Positions 45,685 to 58,412 of a stretch of DNA of 64,000 nt are shown here, piece after piece (the first letter of the stretch is position 1; each line of letters opens with the position of its first letter). The stretch lies in NCBI GenBank assembly GCA_015179025.1, contig WHUX01000061.1:124001-188000 (forward strand), given 5' to 3'. The notes below the pieces were generated by a model. The model was not told the DNA's origin. It saw only the letters and a program-made list of their open reading frames with translations, and made no database searches. This DNA is from Terfezia claveryi. Lineage: Eukaryota; Ascomycota; Pezizomycetes; Pezizales; Pezizaceae. The translations under genes were made by a program, and so were the position numbers.

Positions 45685-45780
45685 GCAAAAGCAAGCCACA
45701 GAGTCGTTGTGTCGAGTGACCAGAAACGTAGGGCCCTGAATGAAACATCCGAACTGTTTTATTTCTGTGTTGCCTGCTCA

Positions 45781-45790
45781 GCCACGTGGC
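45781..45790. promoter_or_regulatory. GCCACGTGGC palindrome
   Basis: Ten-base palindrome with a CACGTG core, about 190 bp upstream of the CYM1 ATG and 460 bp upstream of taxilin. Confidence 0.4.
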
Positions 45791-45977
45791 GGTTGAGGTT
45801 GACCGCGCCAAGGAGCTGTTAATGGCGAACATTTTGTCGTTGTTGCATCGATCCGCGGGGCATCAAGAGTCAACATCGCCGACTCCTCCTGGACCAGGCC
45901 CTTCTGAAAAGTCTGTCACTGCAATCTACATACCCGGCCTGTACAACTGAGTTACAGCATCCCAAATTCCTGCCAGG

Positions 45978-48900
45978 ATGCTTCGCGGGGGATTCCTGCT
46001 GGGGAAGAGGCTCGTGTTGAGGCCCACCGGCGTTCGACGTTTGTATGCATCGCTCAGCACAGACCTAAGTCAGTTGCCCAAACCAGGGGAAAAGATCCAT
46101 GGCTTTACCGTCCGAAGAGCAAAGCAGATACCAGAGCTCGAACTCACAGCCTTACAGCTTGAGCACACCAAAACCGGTGCCGATTACATCCACATTGCAA
46201 AAGACGACAAAAACAATGTCTTCTCAGTGGGCTTCAAGACGAATCCTACAGATGCCACAGGAACTCCACATATCCTGGAGCACGTTACCCTTTGCGGGTC
46301 CAAGAAGTATCCAGTCCGGGATCCTTTCTTCAAGATGCTCAACCGGAGTTTATCGTATGTCCCTATTATCCCCAGTGTCGTTGGTTTCTATATCTGACAA
46401 TTGCTAAGTTTCGCCTCAGAAACTTTATGAATGCATTCACTTCAGCAGATCACACTACCTACCCTTTCGCAACAACCAATCCGGTAGATTACTATAACCT
46501 AATGGATGTCTACCTAGATGCTACATTGTTTCCATTACTCAACGAGACTGATTTCAGGCAAGAAGGGTGGCGAATTGGCCCAGAGGATGTCCACGACAAA
46601 ACTTCCCCTCTACTGTTCAAAGGCGTCGTGTACAATGAGATGAAGGGGCAAATGTCTGATTCTTCATATCTCTATTACATCCGCTTCAAAGACCATATGT
46701 TTCCAGGCCTGCATGACAGTGGCGGAGATCCGAAAAAAATTCCTGAGCTCAGTTGGGCACGTTTGAAGGAGTTCCATCAACAGCATTATCACCCCTCAAA
46801 TGCCAAGATATTTTCTTACGGAAATCTTCCAATGGAGAAACATCTCAAGCAGGTTGACGAGCAACTATCTTTGTTTGAGAGGATAAAGATCGACACAGAA
46901 TTAAAGGAGCCTATTGTCCTAACGGGCCCAATGGATGTTAAAGTCCTAGGCCCCGTAGATCCCATCGTGGAAAGAACACAGCAGTTTAAAACCTCCCGAT
47001 CATGGGTCATGAACGATACTGCTGACGTGGTGGAAACCTTTGGATTACGAGTTTTAAGCGCACTATTAATGGATGGTTATGGGTCTCCTATGTATCAAGG
47101 ACTCATCGAATCTAAACTTGGATCCGATTTCTCCGCAAACACTGGTTATCATGCTTCGAATAAGAAGGCAGTATTCTCAATGGGCCTCCAGAGAATCAAG
47201 GAGGAGGATGTGCCAAAGGTACACCAGAGAATCAGGGACATATTTGAAAAGTGCCATAAAGACGGTTTTGAGCAGAAGAAGGTCGATGGAATTTTACACC
47301 AGATAGAACTCGGACTGAAGCACAAAACCGCTACCTTTGGTATGTCTATGGTACAGAGACTCAAACCCAGTTGGTTTAACGGGGTTGATCCATTCGATGC
47401 GCTGGCATGGGAGGAAACCCTGTTGAAATGGAAGGCCGAGTACACAAAAGGTGGCTACTTCGAGTGTCTGATTGAGAAGTACTTTCTTAATGACAAGCAC
47501 CTTACCTTCACAATGATTCCTGTGGAGGATTATAGCACTAATCTAGCAAAGGATGAACAAACCAGACTTCAGGAGTACATTAAGGGTATTGATAGGAAAG
47601 TCTTAGAGGAGCAAGAGGAGGAGTTGCAGAAAATCCAAGAGGCTGCAAGGCATCAGGATCTCGGTTGCCTTCCCACCTTACGCGTTAGCGATATTTTAAG
47701 ACAGATGGAGAAAAAGGAGCTACATTTTGGGAGTGTCAATGGGGTTCGGGTGCAGTGGAGATTGGCGCCTACGAACGGCTTAACCTACTTCAGAGCCATC
47801 AATGTGTTCCAAGATCTACCAGAACATCTGCGCTTATACCTACCATTATTTACTGAAGCTATCTTCAAACTCGGGACAAAAACCAAATCGATTGGAGAGA
47901 TTGAAGATATGATTAAGCTCAAGACTGGAGGAATAAGCTCTTCTTTACATATATCTACCAACCATTCAAACCTAGATACAGTCGAACAAGGTCTTGCATG
48001 GTCTGGCTACTGTTTGGACAGTAACTTGCCGGCAATGTATGAGCTGTTACGAACGGTGCTACTAGAGACTGACTTTGATCAACCCACGAAATTGAATGTT
48101 ATGGTTCAAGGCATTGCTGGAGGTTTCGTGGATACACTGGCAGATGCCGGGCACTCTTATGCGAGATTATTTGCAGGCGCCCACCTCACTCCTGGTGGCA
48201 GGCTGTCTGAAGTCACAGGGGGAATGACTCAAGTCCGCCTTCTGAGTAACCTTGCAGCTACTCAGGAGTATGGCGTTGCCATTGATGCCATGAAACAAAT
48301 TGCCAAATTTGCAGCCTCAAATTCATCTTTACGCACTGCCATTACTTGCTCCGCGGACTCCAGGAGCCTCAATGAATCTGCTCTCCGCTCATTCTTGGAA
48401 ACCCTCCCTCCCTCAAAAGCTCCAGCTGCTACCGAACCTGGATTCCAATTTGGTCCAGACACAGCTAAAACTTTTTTCCCGTTGCCCTACCAGGTGTCAT
48501 ATACCACTATGGCTATGCGAACTGTACCATATACCCATGGCGATGGTCCAGCACTTCAGTTACTCTCCCAACTTCTTACCCATAAGCACTTACACCATGA
48601 AATAAGAGAGAAGGGAGGAGCCTATGGTGGTGGAGCGTTCCATCAGGGAAATGGTGGTATATTCGGGTACTATTCTTACCGAGACCCCAACGTGCCAAAC
48701 ACTTTGAAGGTCATGGAAACATCAGGGAAGTGGGCGGCTGAGAAGCAATGGACGGCCACCGACCTTGAAGAAGCGAAGTTGGCCGTATTCCAGGGCATTG
48801 ATGCTCCATCTAGTGTGAATGAGGAGGGGATGGTTAGGTTTGTGCATGGAATTACAGATGATATGAGACAAGCGTATGTAACTCTCTTTCTTCCATTTAC

Positions 48901-49155
48901 ATTATCATCCGATGATTGATAGTATATAATAGTCGCCGTGAGAAACTCCTCGATGTCAAAGTCGACGACGTGAGGGAAGCTGCCAATAACTACCTTGCGA
49001 ACCCACCTAAGGATCAGAAGAAGGCCGTTGCAGTTCTTGGGGAACATAAGGACTGGATTGACAAGGAAGGTTGGGCTGTCCTTAACATGGCCTTTGAGGC
49101 AGGGGATTTTGATATCTCTTACGATCCGATTGATTCGCCAAAAGTTGAGATTTGA
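45978..49155 (+). CDS. CYM1: Mitochondrial presequence protease CYM1 (PreP, M16C)
   Basis: Zinc metalloprotease of the mitochondrial matrix or intermembrane space that degrades cleaved targeting peptides. Three exons: 45978-46354, 46420-48873, 48933-49155 (introns 65 and 59 nt), 1017 aa. Junctions restore [16 protein letters not shown] and DDMRQA-RREKLLD. Seen: an Arg-rich presequence ([19 protein letters not shown]), the inverted zinc motif HILEH at residues 98-102, the distal glutamate region [12 protein letters not shown], and the C-terminal [14 protein letters not shown] motif that completes the M16C active site across the folded halves. Full length and order fit the family. It is divergent from taxilin. 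Confidence 0.95.
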
Positions 49156-50951
49156 AGGAGATAAGTAGGTATAATCAAGTGTATATTATTGTATATATTC
49201 ACCATTTATAGTGTTTATAGAACTCATATGACCCCTTCTCCCCCATCTTCCCTTCAATTAGATCAATAAGAGGAACTATCCCTACCCAATCCAATTTTCC
49301 ATTTTCACATTACCCCGTTCCTTTCTCTTTACTAAAAAGCGCAGACTCCCGAACAGTACTTCTCCAGAACCTACTTTCATGGTCTGGAGATCACTTGTCA
49401 CGCGCGATATCAAGCTACTAAACTCCCTCTTTCCCACCTCGCACATGCTTTAGGGCGTTTGTGTGCGGTAGTGGTCGAATGATGGGCGCGAAGGTAGGCG
49501 GGCTTTCTACCTCTTCTACACGGGAGTTTCAAAGGTGGAGGGCTCGGCATGCTCTTACTATTTCAGAACCGGGCCTTCAGTTAAGCGGTGAGGCACGGAC
49601 TAAAGTTGAGAGGACATTTTTGATTTGTGTACTACTATTCAGTTTGGGGGAGAAAAGATAAATATAGCAAAGTAATATTAAGTATAGATATGTTGATGCT
49701 GAGCCTCGTGGTAACAGGGGTCAACGACCGACGTCATCCTACTTATATTAATCTGTTCACACGTGTGTGCCACATGGGATTTCTAAGGGAAATAACCTTG
49801 TAAACTTGCACCGCCACTGCGATGCGAAGACATGACGTAGTACACTACACAAGTGTTTATGCCGTGGTATCGGGAGAAAGTTTGGTACCGGTATTGTTTC
49901 AATGATCGTCACCATTATATTATGAAGATCTACAAGATTAAATAAACTGCTCACTCACCATTTTATCCCTGCTCGCCAGTTGCGCTAGCAATACCAAGTT
50001 GTGGTATACTGTAGATCACTATTACCCTGAACCTCCTTCGCTCATTAGACACCACAATCCAAAGGCCAAAAAGCCGGAGAACAGATACTAAATAACACCT
50101 GAGGCTTAACGAAGCCCTACAAGATCAGTCTGTGATTGCTCAGGGGTTCCGAATATAGCATGGCGGCGCACGCTGCTGTAACCTAGCAGGGTGGGGAGAA
50201 AAATCAACGGACGCAGCGGTACAGAGCGAATCACATTGTTACGTATTCATGTAACAAGGTCCATATTAAAGAAAATACTGAACAGTGAGTGGTAGGAGCA
50301 GGTGGAAGTTAAAAACTTAAGCAGGGAACTGCAAAGAGCAATATGCATTTAGCATTACACCGTTTCCTTGAATAAATTACTCCATCTAATGTATTTGATA
50401 ATATCTCAAGATCGAGATGAACCGGGATGCCATGAAGAGATGAGCATCTCAATGATCAATCAGATGCTGTGTAAATTTCCAGTACAATATATTAGTGCGC
50501 AACTCTTTCCTCACTAGTCATATTTCGCAGGGTGATTTTGCTCATGTGAAGGGCTGAGCCCACTCATGCTTATTTGCTCCAATAACATATTTTTGATGCC
50601 CGCCTTAGCCCTGGTCGTTTAGAAGATGCGATCCCCGACTACACGGATTGAAAACGACAAGGAAGATCACAAGAAAAAGGAAACAAAATAAGCGTATTAT
50701 TGGGCAATGTATTCGCAATTCGTTTATCGAATAGGTCAAAGAAGCTGAGCTAAGCAATGTATTGAAGAATAATCCCCTCAAAAAAATGCGGCTTAGCTGT
50801 CTCAGAAATACCTTGAATCAGACACCGTGAACTCCGATTACATTGGTATGTCGATTGTGAATAAATATCGTGCTATGCATGGAAAATAGTAAAAGTTACC
50901 CCCCTCCGGCCATCCAGATTCAGTGGCTGCAAACAACATCATTCTGAGATA
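49156..50951. other. Convergent 3' flanks, no gene seen
   Basis: About 1.8 kb between CYM1 and the THOC5-like gene. AT-rich 3' UTR-like sequence near 49160-49260, then stop-rich frames with no domain. Confidence 0.5.
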
Positions 50952-51722
50952 TCAATATTCCTTCTGGAAAGTCGTTTGTATAGATCTCGACGACTGAATT
51001 GATACCATATTAGCCCCTTATGCCCGCCGGATGAGGGAGACTTCCATACCTCAATAAACTTCTTCAGTTGTTCATCCAGGCTTGCCAGATCGTCCTTTCG
51101 TTTCTTGTTCTCCAAAATCAGGGTTTGTTTCTTTACACTTAGCTCCTTCCTCTGCCTCTCGAGATCCTCCCTCACGGCCTTCTCATTATGCAATCTTGCT
51201 ATCATCAAAGTGTGTGGGTCGTCTTCCGCATGCTCTGGATGTAATTGTAGGAACTCTTCCTCAGATATGAGTGGGAGTGAAGTATAACTGTGCCTGTAAG
51301 TAAGGTCAGCAGGCCGCTATGTACCATATGTATGAAGCCCTGGAAAATAGTTGAAATAAAAAAACTAACGGAAAATCTTTACAAGCAGTAATCTCTCCTC
51401 TTAGATGTCTCTGCTCATAATATAAATTTTGAAGTTGTAAATGCAACCTATCAACCTCCTGCCTAGCTTCTGTTGTTGTTTGCTTTGCCTCTCTTGCAGA
51501 CATGAACGCTGCTCGGTGCAGCACCTTCAATTGTGTTAGGTATGCATATAGGAGCTTCTGTTGTCGCGCTCGCTCGATTAATGCAGCTTCCGAAAGCTCC
51601 CCTACAGGACCTTGAGCTTGGAGACCTGAAAGGAGCTGTTGGCACAGAATGCGAAGCTTGGATGCGAGCTCGAGGCATTCACGGAGAGAAGGATCCGTGA
51701 CGAGACTATCCGGAATGGTCAT
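50952..51722 (-). CDS. THOC5-family protein (THO complex subunit-like)
   Basis: THOC5/Fms-interacting-protein family, linked to the THO/TREX mRNA-export complex in the nucleus. Exons: 51370-51722, 51050-51293 and a 42-nt terminal exon 50952-50993; 212 aa. Junctions give KDFP-HSYTSLPLISEEEFL and KKFIE-SSRSIQTTFQKEY, whose last residues match the short C-terminus of fungal THOC5 proteins. Seen: helical, coiled-coil-prone segments throughout (LYYEQRHLRGEI, LQLHPEH, LERQRKELSVKK). The protein is much shorter than animal THOC5, as in other fungi. It lies 163 bp from the divergent methyltransferase gene and probably shares its promoter. Confidence 0.75.
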
Positions 51723-51885
51723 GATGCTAACTTCTCCTGTCTGTTTCCCCTGTGTTTCTCCTGTGTGTTTCCCCGAGATATATTATGGTCTCGAACTCAT
51801 TCCGGGACGCGACGGATACTGTGCCAAGCCGCTAGCTTTGTGTGAACATCCGCGCAGAACTCGATGAAAAGGATAACAAGATACA
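51723..51885. promoter_or_regulatory. Short divergent promoter (THOC5-like / methyltransferase)
   Basis: Only 163 bp separate the two start codons, so initiation sites must overlap or lie close. It contains repeated CCCTGTGTTTCTCCTGTGTGTT sequence near 51747 (16-bp period), possibly a binding-site pair. Confidence 0.45.
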
Positions 51886-53128
51886 ATGCCACTCTACCTT
51901 CGGTTCCTCAAGCCACCTCGCTGCACGCTGTCCGGATCCTCGAAGACAAAATACCTTATTGTCTCAACCCTTGTTACAATTACCTCTGACCTTGGTGAAT
52001 CATTCTATCCTGACCAAGCTACCCTCAAATGTGACCTTTGGGGTCAGGCAAACGCCGATTTTCCACCCAGCAATAATCATGAAACATGTTTGATCAGTTC
52101 GGTTAACCTTACCTGGAACGCCGGCTCTCGGAATCTGAAGGTCGAAATGAATACGCCCATCCCACCTAGGGGCTGCCTGGCGAGGCAAGATTGCGAACTC
52201 GTGCTCAGGGTGTCATCTGAAAATCCCAAATGTGCGGACAACCTCCTCGAATACCAACCAGGTCTTGGTACTGGGATAATATCAGCATGGAGTGCTCCAT
52301 TTAAGATACCCAAACATGGTGTTGGGCCGAGTGCTGAGAGCTTTGTGGAAAGACGGTTACAGCTGAGCAGAAGTTGTACATTAAGGGTTTGGGAGGAGAC
52401 AGGGGAATCAATAGCTAGACATATTTGGTACAAGATATGCATCTCATCAACTGTTATGTTTACACCTAAAGTTATTCCATTTTTAACCCATTAGCGCATA
52501 GCATTATAGGGATGGAGGTGTAGCGCTCGCTGCTTATCTAGCCCAATATCATCAGTCAAATAAGGGCTCTCTCGGATTATTACAGGAGAAGATACAGGAT
52601 ACGAAACAACTAAAAGTGTTGGAGCTTGGGAGTGGATGCGGAATTGTTGGTCTCGCATTAGCAGCCATACGAGGCTCTTGCCACGTTCTCCTAACGGATC
52701 TTCCTTCGGCGGAGGAAATCAGTCAACGAAACCTCCAGTATTCTCGAAAACAGTTGAAAGGGGATGTCTCCTTCCAAATTTTCGATTGGGACGACCCGGT
52801 TCCCCCGACAACGTCTCCAGATATCATTCTCATTGCAGACTGTACATACAACCCTGATAGTGCAGCTTCACTGGTGCGGGCGATTGAGAAATGTGTGAAT
52901 GGATCAAGAGACACCATTATTGCTCTGGCCCATAAAAAGAGACATGACAGTGAAATTCTGTTCTTTGATCTCATGGGGAAGCATTTTCAGATTGTGAATC
53001 ACTCCGAATTCAGAGCGCTATCAGGCAGCGGCAAATTGTGCAACCAGGATTCACTCTCTGGGATTGGGGCCGAGCTGGTGGATCTTTACACCTTCAGATT
53101 ACGGTCAGAGTTATGTTTAATTGAATAA
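51886..53128 (+). CDS. Family-16 SAM methyltransferase (METTL21/Rrg1-like)
   Basis: Class I S-adenosylmethionine methyltransferase of the Methyltransf_16 group, whose members methylate lysines of chaperones and elongation factors. Two exons: 51886-52427 and 52510-53128 (82-nt intron); the junction gives RHIW-DGGVALAAYLA, 386 aa. Seen: an N-terminal beta-rich domain of about 170 residues (LKCDLWGQANADF, VRVWEETGES-like), the RHIWDGG entry motif, SAM motif I VLELGSGCGIVGLALAA (about residues 217-233), acidic loop LLTDLPSAEE, and IILIADCTYNP (motif post-II). Substrate cannot be inferred. The start is the first ATG in frame after the divergent promoter. Confidence 0.82.
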
Positions 53129-55079
53129 ATAAGACATTTCTCTTAGCTAAGCATGCAAGATTATTCTAGAAGGCTGCTCATCCTCAGGTTACCGACCGTT
53201 TTGGATAGGGGGTACCCTGTCCGGTTAAATCCCTGTTGCCTCGATACGATCGCTTTTGTAGATGGAGGTTGGGATCCTGTGCGATTTAGCTACAGATTTC
53301 ATTAAACGAAACTTTTATGTGAATATCGATGCCAAATAGGCACTGTTTCGGCTTTTCCCATTACAGCCAATCAGGCATCGAAAAGTATGCTGCTCATGGC
53401 TAAATCCATGAAAATTTTTACCCTGCGTGTGACTTAAACATTTATGGGGGCATATATAATGAGTACAATTGCACTCTACTTAGGAGTTATAAGATCATCG
53501 AGATGAAAATACGAGTGATAGGTATATAAAAGGTAGAAAATTATGATTTACTGTCAGCATTTGGAAGCCTGACCCCTGATATTATACTGGCACTTTCCGT
53601 TAGGCCATGATGCGCCTGTGCACGATTACCAGAGCTCTCATACCTGCGGATCATTTGGGAAGAAGTGCACACCTAGCGCTCCCGTAAGCGGGAGCTTGAT
53701 GGCGTTTCTTCAGAAAAGGGACACCTTTAGTCATTCTATAACGTTGGGAAATTCCGGGAATCTGATACCCGCTCAGGGGACCCTGACTGTACCTGACTAC
53801 CCAATACGGTAGCAACTGCACAGCAGTAGTGGCTTGGCAGAGAAACATTTCTCTGGCCAGTTTGACACAGGTTGGTATAGACTGACAAAAGTTGAATCTG
53901 TATACACGCAGCTACGAGCATGTGCTACTGTACAGTTCCAGTTACATGCCCTTTTGGGATTTCCTGGCAGCGGAGATGTATCCTATTCTTGTTCGAGTGC
54001 CGTGCTATATACTAGACAGTCATGATGGCTATGATATGACTACTCAAAACCAGCATGCAATGCAAGATGGTAGGCTAGCAAGAAGAATATCTTGCTGATG
54101 GGCCATGAACCCTCAACAGGGGTATTTGCCGAAGTCAGCAACCTACGTTCAACAGGGATTGGGAATATGAAATTCACGTCTGAATGAAACGCAAGCTGCA
54201 ACTTTTTTGCGATCGGTTGGTCCGCATACCGACAAATAGTCACTGCTTGAAGGAGATCGTCGTAGGCCAGTGCAAGCCAGACTAGGTTACAATTAAGTAA
54301 GTTACAGCTGGAAAGTGATAACCAGACTAGGAAAGTGATGGTGTAAGGCGCTACCAGAATCGCTCAATATAAAACCCCGATTACTTTTGGGCACGGCTGT
54401 GCAAGGGATAGGTAAGCCTTTCCAGGAACTTTATTCCAATGACAAAAGTTGATAGGCATGATATGGAGGGATTCTATCGTAAGCATAACTAGCTTTGGAC
54501 TAGGTATTGTGAAAGTCTACAAGTTGTTTGTTTGCCAAAGACTTTGAGCCTGAAAAGAACTCCTTTTGGAGAGAGAGCAATACAGGGGGTTTGGGGATGT
54601 TCTTGTGGTTGGGAAGGGTTTAGATTGCTCGTGCTTACTGCACGGTCGATCCTTGTGCGAGATTGAGACACCACCCTGAAATTGAGAGCTACATACGTAC
54701 TCCGTAGAATCTGGAAGCTTTCCCTATTCGACGAAGTCCTCCGAGAACGAGCCCCTCTTTGTTCAGTTAGGTATCTGTTACGGGCAGGACACCTAGACAC
54801 CTTCTAATACCTCTCCCAGCAGAAGTTGTTAGATACGGACCGTCTCAGTAAGGGACAGGCCACAACGTTGCGGGAGCCTCATGAACGAAGTTCCACGATT
54901 GCCGTGAGAACATAAAGTCAATTATTGGTTTCCGATCCTGCGGTTTGCCTATCAAGATCTGGAACGTTTCTTGCCAACGGGTTGCCGCCTTGCATCGGCC
55001 ATTCCTAAAAAGGAGGCAAATGGCACTAACTAACCAGACTAACTAACTAACAGTTGCAAGACTACTTAATGGAGGACCC

Positions 55080-55095
55080 GTGCCAACCAGACTAG
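55080..55095 (-). repeat. Dispersed motif copy, minus strand
   Basis: GTGCCAACCAGACTAG, exact reverse complement of CTAGTCTGGTTGGCAC. It is followed by reiterated GGAGGACCC units. Confidence 0.75.
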
Positions 55096-56460
55096 GAGGA
55101 CCCTAGTTCTGGGAGGACCCGCGGAGAGGGAATTTTTTAAAATTAAAAAAAAAAGGACTTTCTATGAGGGATTATGCATGTGCCGACTCGTCTGCGTAGT
55201 TTCTAGTGACAGGACATAACTGATACTGGCCTGTCATGCATTCCTATTTTCCCTCAACTCACGTCGGAACGTTGGAAACGACAAATCTGCAGCAGCTGTG
55301 CTTGCGCGTGCTATGTAGATGTCATCATCATCATTTCCAATGCTTTGCACCTGGCCTTGCTGATACCTAGCAGCTACAGCCGGTGGTGGGGTAGAATATC
55401 CGAAACAACAATCGCGGCCATAGGGATTTTTGTCTCTGGAGCAAACGCCGTTTAGCCAGAGACAGAATTATGCATCGTATTGCGGTGTCATACATACCAC
55501 ATATACTGGCATTACTTGTTAGCTGAGTGAAGCCACATAGCAGCCGGATGCCTTCGCACGCAGGATTCAGTCTTGCATCTTAGTCCGTCTGGTTTGCACC
55601 ATTATTGCAGTATATCTCGTTATTCGCTGGTTGGAGTGTGGTGGGCGTCGCATAGCGTCGTCTAAACATGTATGTATGTATGTAGGTAGCCCTCCCAAGA
55701 TTCGATTTCTTGTTCCTCCCCATTGTTAATTAATTACATTAATTACAATAACCATTACCATTACCATTACCATCGCCCACCCACCAAATCTCCCCTGGCT
55801 CTTTTCTGTCGCTGCACTTTTCGCACCCAAGTAGACTACGTTCATTTCTATCCAGCTCCAAAGTCACCGCCCCCCTCAATTCCAACCCTAATTCTCTCGT
55901 CCAGGTGAGTCCTGCGTTGTGCCTATGATACCGTCGATGTGGAAGAAAATAGTGCGGCCTAAGTACATAACGGGACCATTTCCCCCTCCCCTTCCCCCGC
56001 CCTCCTGCCTTCCTTTTCACTTTCGATTCTCCTTGCTCAATTCCTCTCACCAAATCACCGAGTCCCAAACACTTACAATTCTGTGCGAGCACCTACAGAA
56101 GTCTGTTCCTGCAGGTCGAGATCAGCCTGTGCCTGTACTCGACTGTGTGCTGCTCCAAATCACAGTCACCGCATTCTAGCCACTGGCACACCTCGTGAGA
56201 AATCCGATTTTTGACGCAAGGTCAGTGCCTCAGCTTTCACTGAGCGAGGCGCAGGGTGCATCCTGACCAAAATTTCTCTCCGTAGCTAGAGCGAAACAAC
56301 CCCCATTTGTTCTTGCCATAGAAGCTTGCTCAATTACAACACTTTGCATACCCAACGCACTGTTCCTACTGGTTTCTGCGCCCCCCCCCCCCCCCCCCCG
56401 GCTCACACCCAGTCAACGTCCATATTTATGACCCACATTCCCCTAGGCCATAGCGGAAAT

Positions 56461-56470
56461 TTTATATAAC
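56461..56470 (+). promoter_or_regulatory. TATA-like element of the ODC gene
   Basis: TTTATATAAC, 445 bp upstream of the ODC start. If used, the transcript would begin near 56490-56520 and carry a leader of about 400 nt with no upstream ATG. Confidence 0.4.
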
Positions 56471-56914
56471 CTGCCTTCCTCGCGCTGAAGCCATCTTCAC
56501 TATCATCATAGCCTCGGATCCGCATTGAGTCAACTCATCCCACAACTACTGCCATCAATACGCCTTTGATCTTCAAAGGCGCTGTCGAATAGACACCACG
56601 GCTCGACGATTCTTGGTCCGTTCCTCCCTCAAGATTGTATCCCCTCGACCATCAGCAGACATCTACAACAACATACCGCCGCCATTCTAAGAGCACCAAG
56701 AGATATACATCCGGGGGGGCGAGTCTTGCGCGGAAAAATCCACATAGTCCATTCCTTTTAAAGCCGCATAGTTCCCGCCAAACTTTCCTTCCTCTACTCG
56801 GGGGGGGTTGAGGCGTACGCCCGTCGTTCTTCTTGGGAATTTCCGAGACGAACCGCCTTAACAGTATAGGTAAAAATAAGCCTTTATATCGAAAAAAACA
56901 ACAAGAAGCAATTC

Positions 56915-58412
56915 ATGAGCCCACCAGAGACTGTAGTTTGGAGACCCGTCGAGACAACCCCCGCCACGCAACAACAACCTCTTTGCCCCCAAGTTATGGC
57001 ACCTTCCGCAATTTCGCCATTGGTATACACCTCTACCACTACTAACTATTACAATGATGCCGCCACTGAGATTAAGAGAGCGTTTGCAAAGACCTTGATC
57101 GCCAATGCTCTTCAGGAACGCATTGATAGCATCGATTACGACAACTGTGAACCTGGCGGAGAAGATGCTTTCTTTGTTGGGGATTTGGGTGAAATTTACA
57201 GACAGCACATGCGTTGGAAGCGAAACCTCCCTAGAGTTGAGGCGTTTTACGGTTAGTGATATCCCATTCCCGTATAATAAAACATAGGACTTACCTTTAA
57301 TAGCCGTTAAATGCAACCCGAACATGACGGTCCTTCGCCTCCTCGCTGCTCTCGGCACTGGCTTTGACTGTGCCTCAAAGACCGAGATTCAGACTGTCTT
57401 GGATATGGGGGTCTCTCCATCTCGAATTGTCTATGCACACCCTTGCAAGACATCCTCGTACATCCGCTATGCGTCTCAAGTAGACGTCCAGATGATGACC
57501 TTCGACAATGCTGAGGAGCTAATCAAGATCCACAAGTTTTATCCAAAAGCAAAGTTAATCCTTAGGATCTTGACTGATGACTCCAAGTCTCTTTGCCGTT
57601 TGAGTTTGAAATACGGTGCTCCTCTGAAGACTACTCGTTCTCTTCTGGAGCTTGCGAGCAGGCTAGGACTGAATATCATTGGGGTTAGTTTCCACGTTGG
57701 TTCCGGATCTTATGATCCTACAGCTTTCGTCCGCTCTGTAGAGGATGCTCGCCGGGTCTTTGATGAAGCAATTGAATTCGGTTATGATCTCAAGCTCCTC
57801 GACGTGGGAGGAGGCTATGGACCAGATAACTTTGAGTCCGTGGCTTCTTTGCTTGGACCGGCATTGGACCAACACTTCCCGCCTAGCGTTAGAGTCATTG
57901 CTGAACCTGGACGATACTATGTGGCCACCGCATTCACCATTGCTACTCACGTCATTGCTAGGAGGACTGTTAAGAACGACGATGGCGTGGCATCCTACAT
58001 GCTCTACTTGAACGACGGAGTCTACGGAAACTTTTCGGGAAAGCTTTTCGACCACCAGAACCCTGTTGCCAAGGTTTTGAAGCATAGGGATGAATACTTA
58101 TACGATAGCCCTGAGTCTGATGCTCGCCTCATCAAGTATTCCGTTTGGGGTCCAACATGTGATAGTTTGGACTGCATCGATGACAACTGCTACTTGCCAG
58201 AGAAAGTGGATGTTGGCGACTGGTTGTACTTCAGTGACATGGGAGGTCAGTTTTCCCCTTTTCCTTTTGATGATGATATTACTTGTGCTAACTTATTGAT
58301 TATAGCTTACTCCCAAGCATCTGCTACTAAATTCAATGGATTCACTGATGACCACGCGGTTGTATTCGTCTTCAGCGAGGCTGGAGCTAGGTCTCTTCTT
58401 GAGGTGGATTAA
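56915..58412 (+). CDS. SPE1: Ornithine decarboxylase (SPE1)
   Basis: Pyridoxal-phosphate enzyme that makes putrescine from ornithine, the first step of polyamine synthesis, in the cytosol. Three exons: 56915-57251, 57304-58245, 58306-58412 (introns 52 and 60 nt), 461 aa. Junctions give EAFY-AVKCNPN and SDMG-AYSQASATKFN. Seen: the PLP lysine in AVKCNP (K115), HPCK, SFHVGSG, the phosphate loop LDVGGGYG, EPGRYYV, and the catalytic cysteine in WGPTCDSLDCID, followed by ASATKFNGF. All key residues of a working enzyme are present. The leader is long and ATG-free. In other fungi ODC is controlled by polyamines through leader and antizyme; antizyme is not in this window. Confidence 0.95.

Larger units (their letters stand above)
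45324..45977. promoter_or_regulatory. Divergent promoter region of taxilin and CYM1
   Basis: About 650 bp between two divergent starts. It contains a tandem array of about five GAGTACATTAAGCCA-like units (45615-45684), a perfect GCCACGTGGC palindrome at 45781-45790, and an overlapping inverted pair GCGGT...ACCGC at 45788-45809. These are candidate binding sites; no factor is assigned. Confidence 0.5.
53129..56914. other. Long intergenic region ending in the ODC promoter and leader
   Basis: About 3.8 kb without a gene. Contains copies of the dispersed motif (54270 variant, 54318 partial, 55030 partial, exact 55080-55095 on the minus strand), TGTATGTATG microsatellite near 55670, an ATTACC repeat near 55748 and a C19 run at 56381-56399. 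The last 450 bp hold a TATA-like TTTATATAAC near 56460 and a pyrimidine-rich stretch without any ATG before 56915. Confidence 0.55.
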
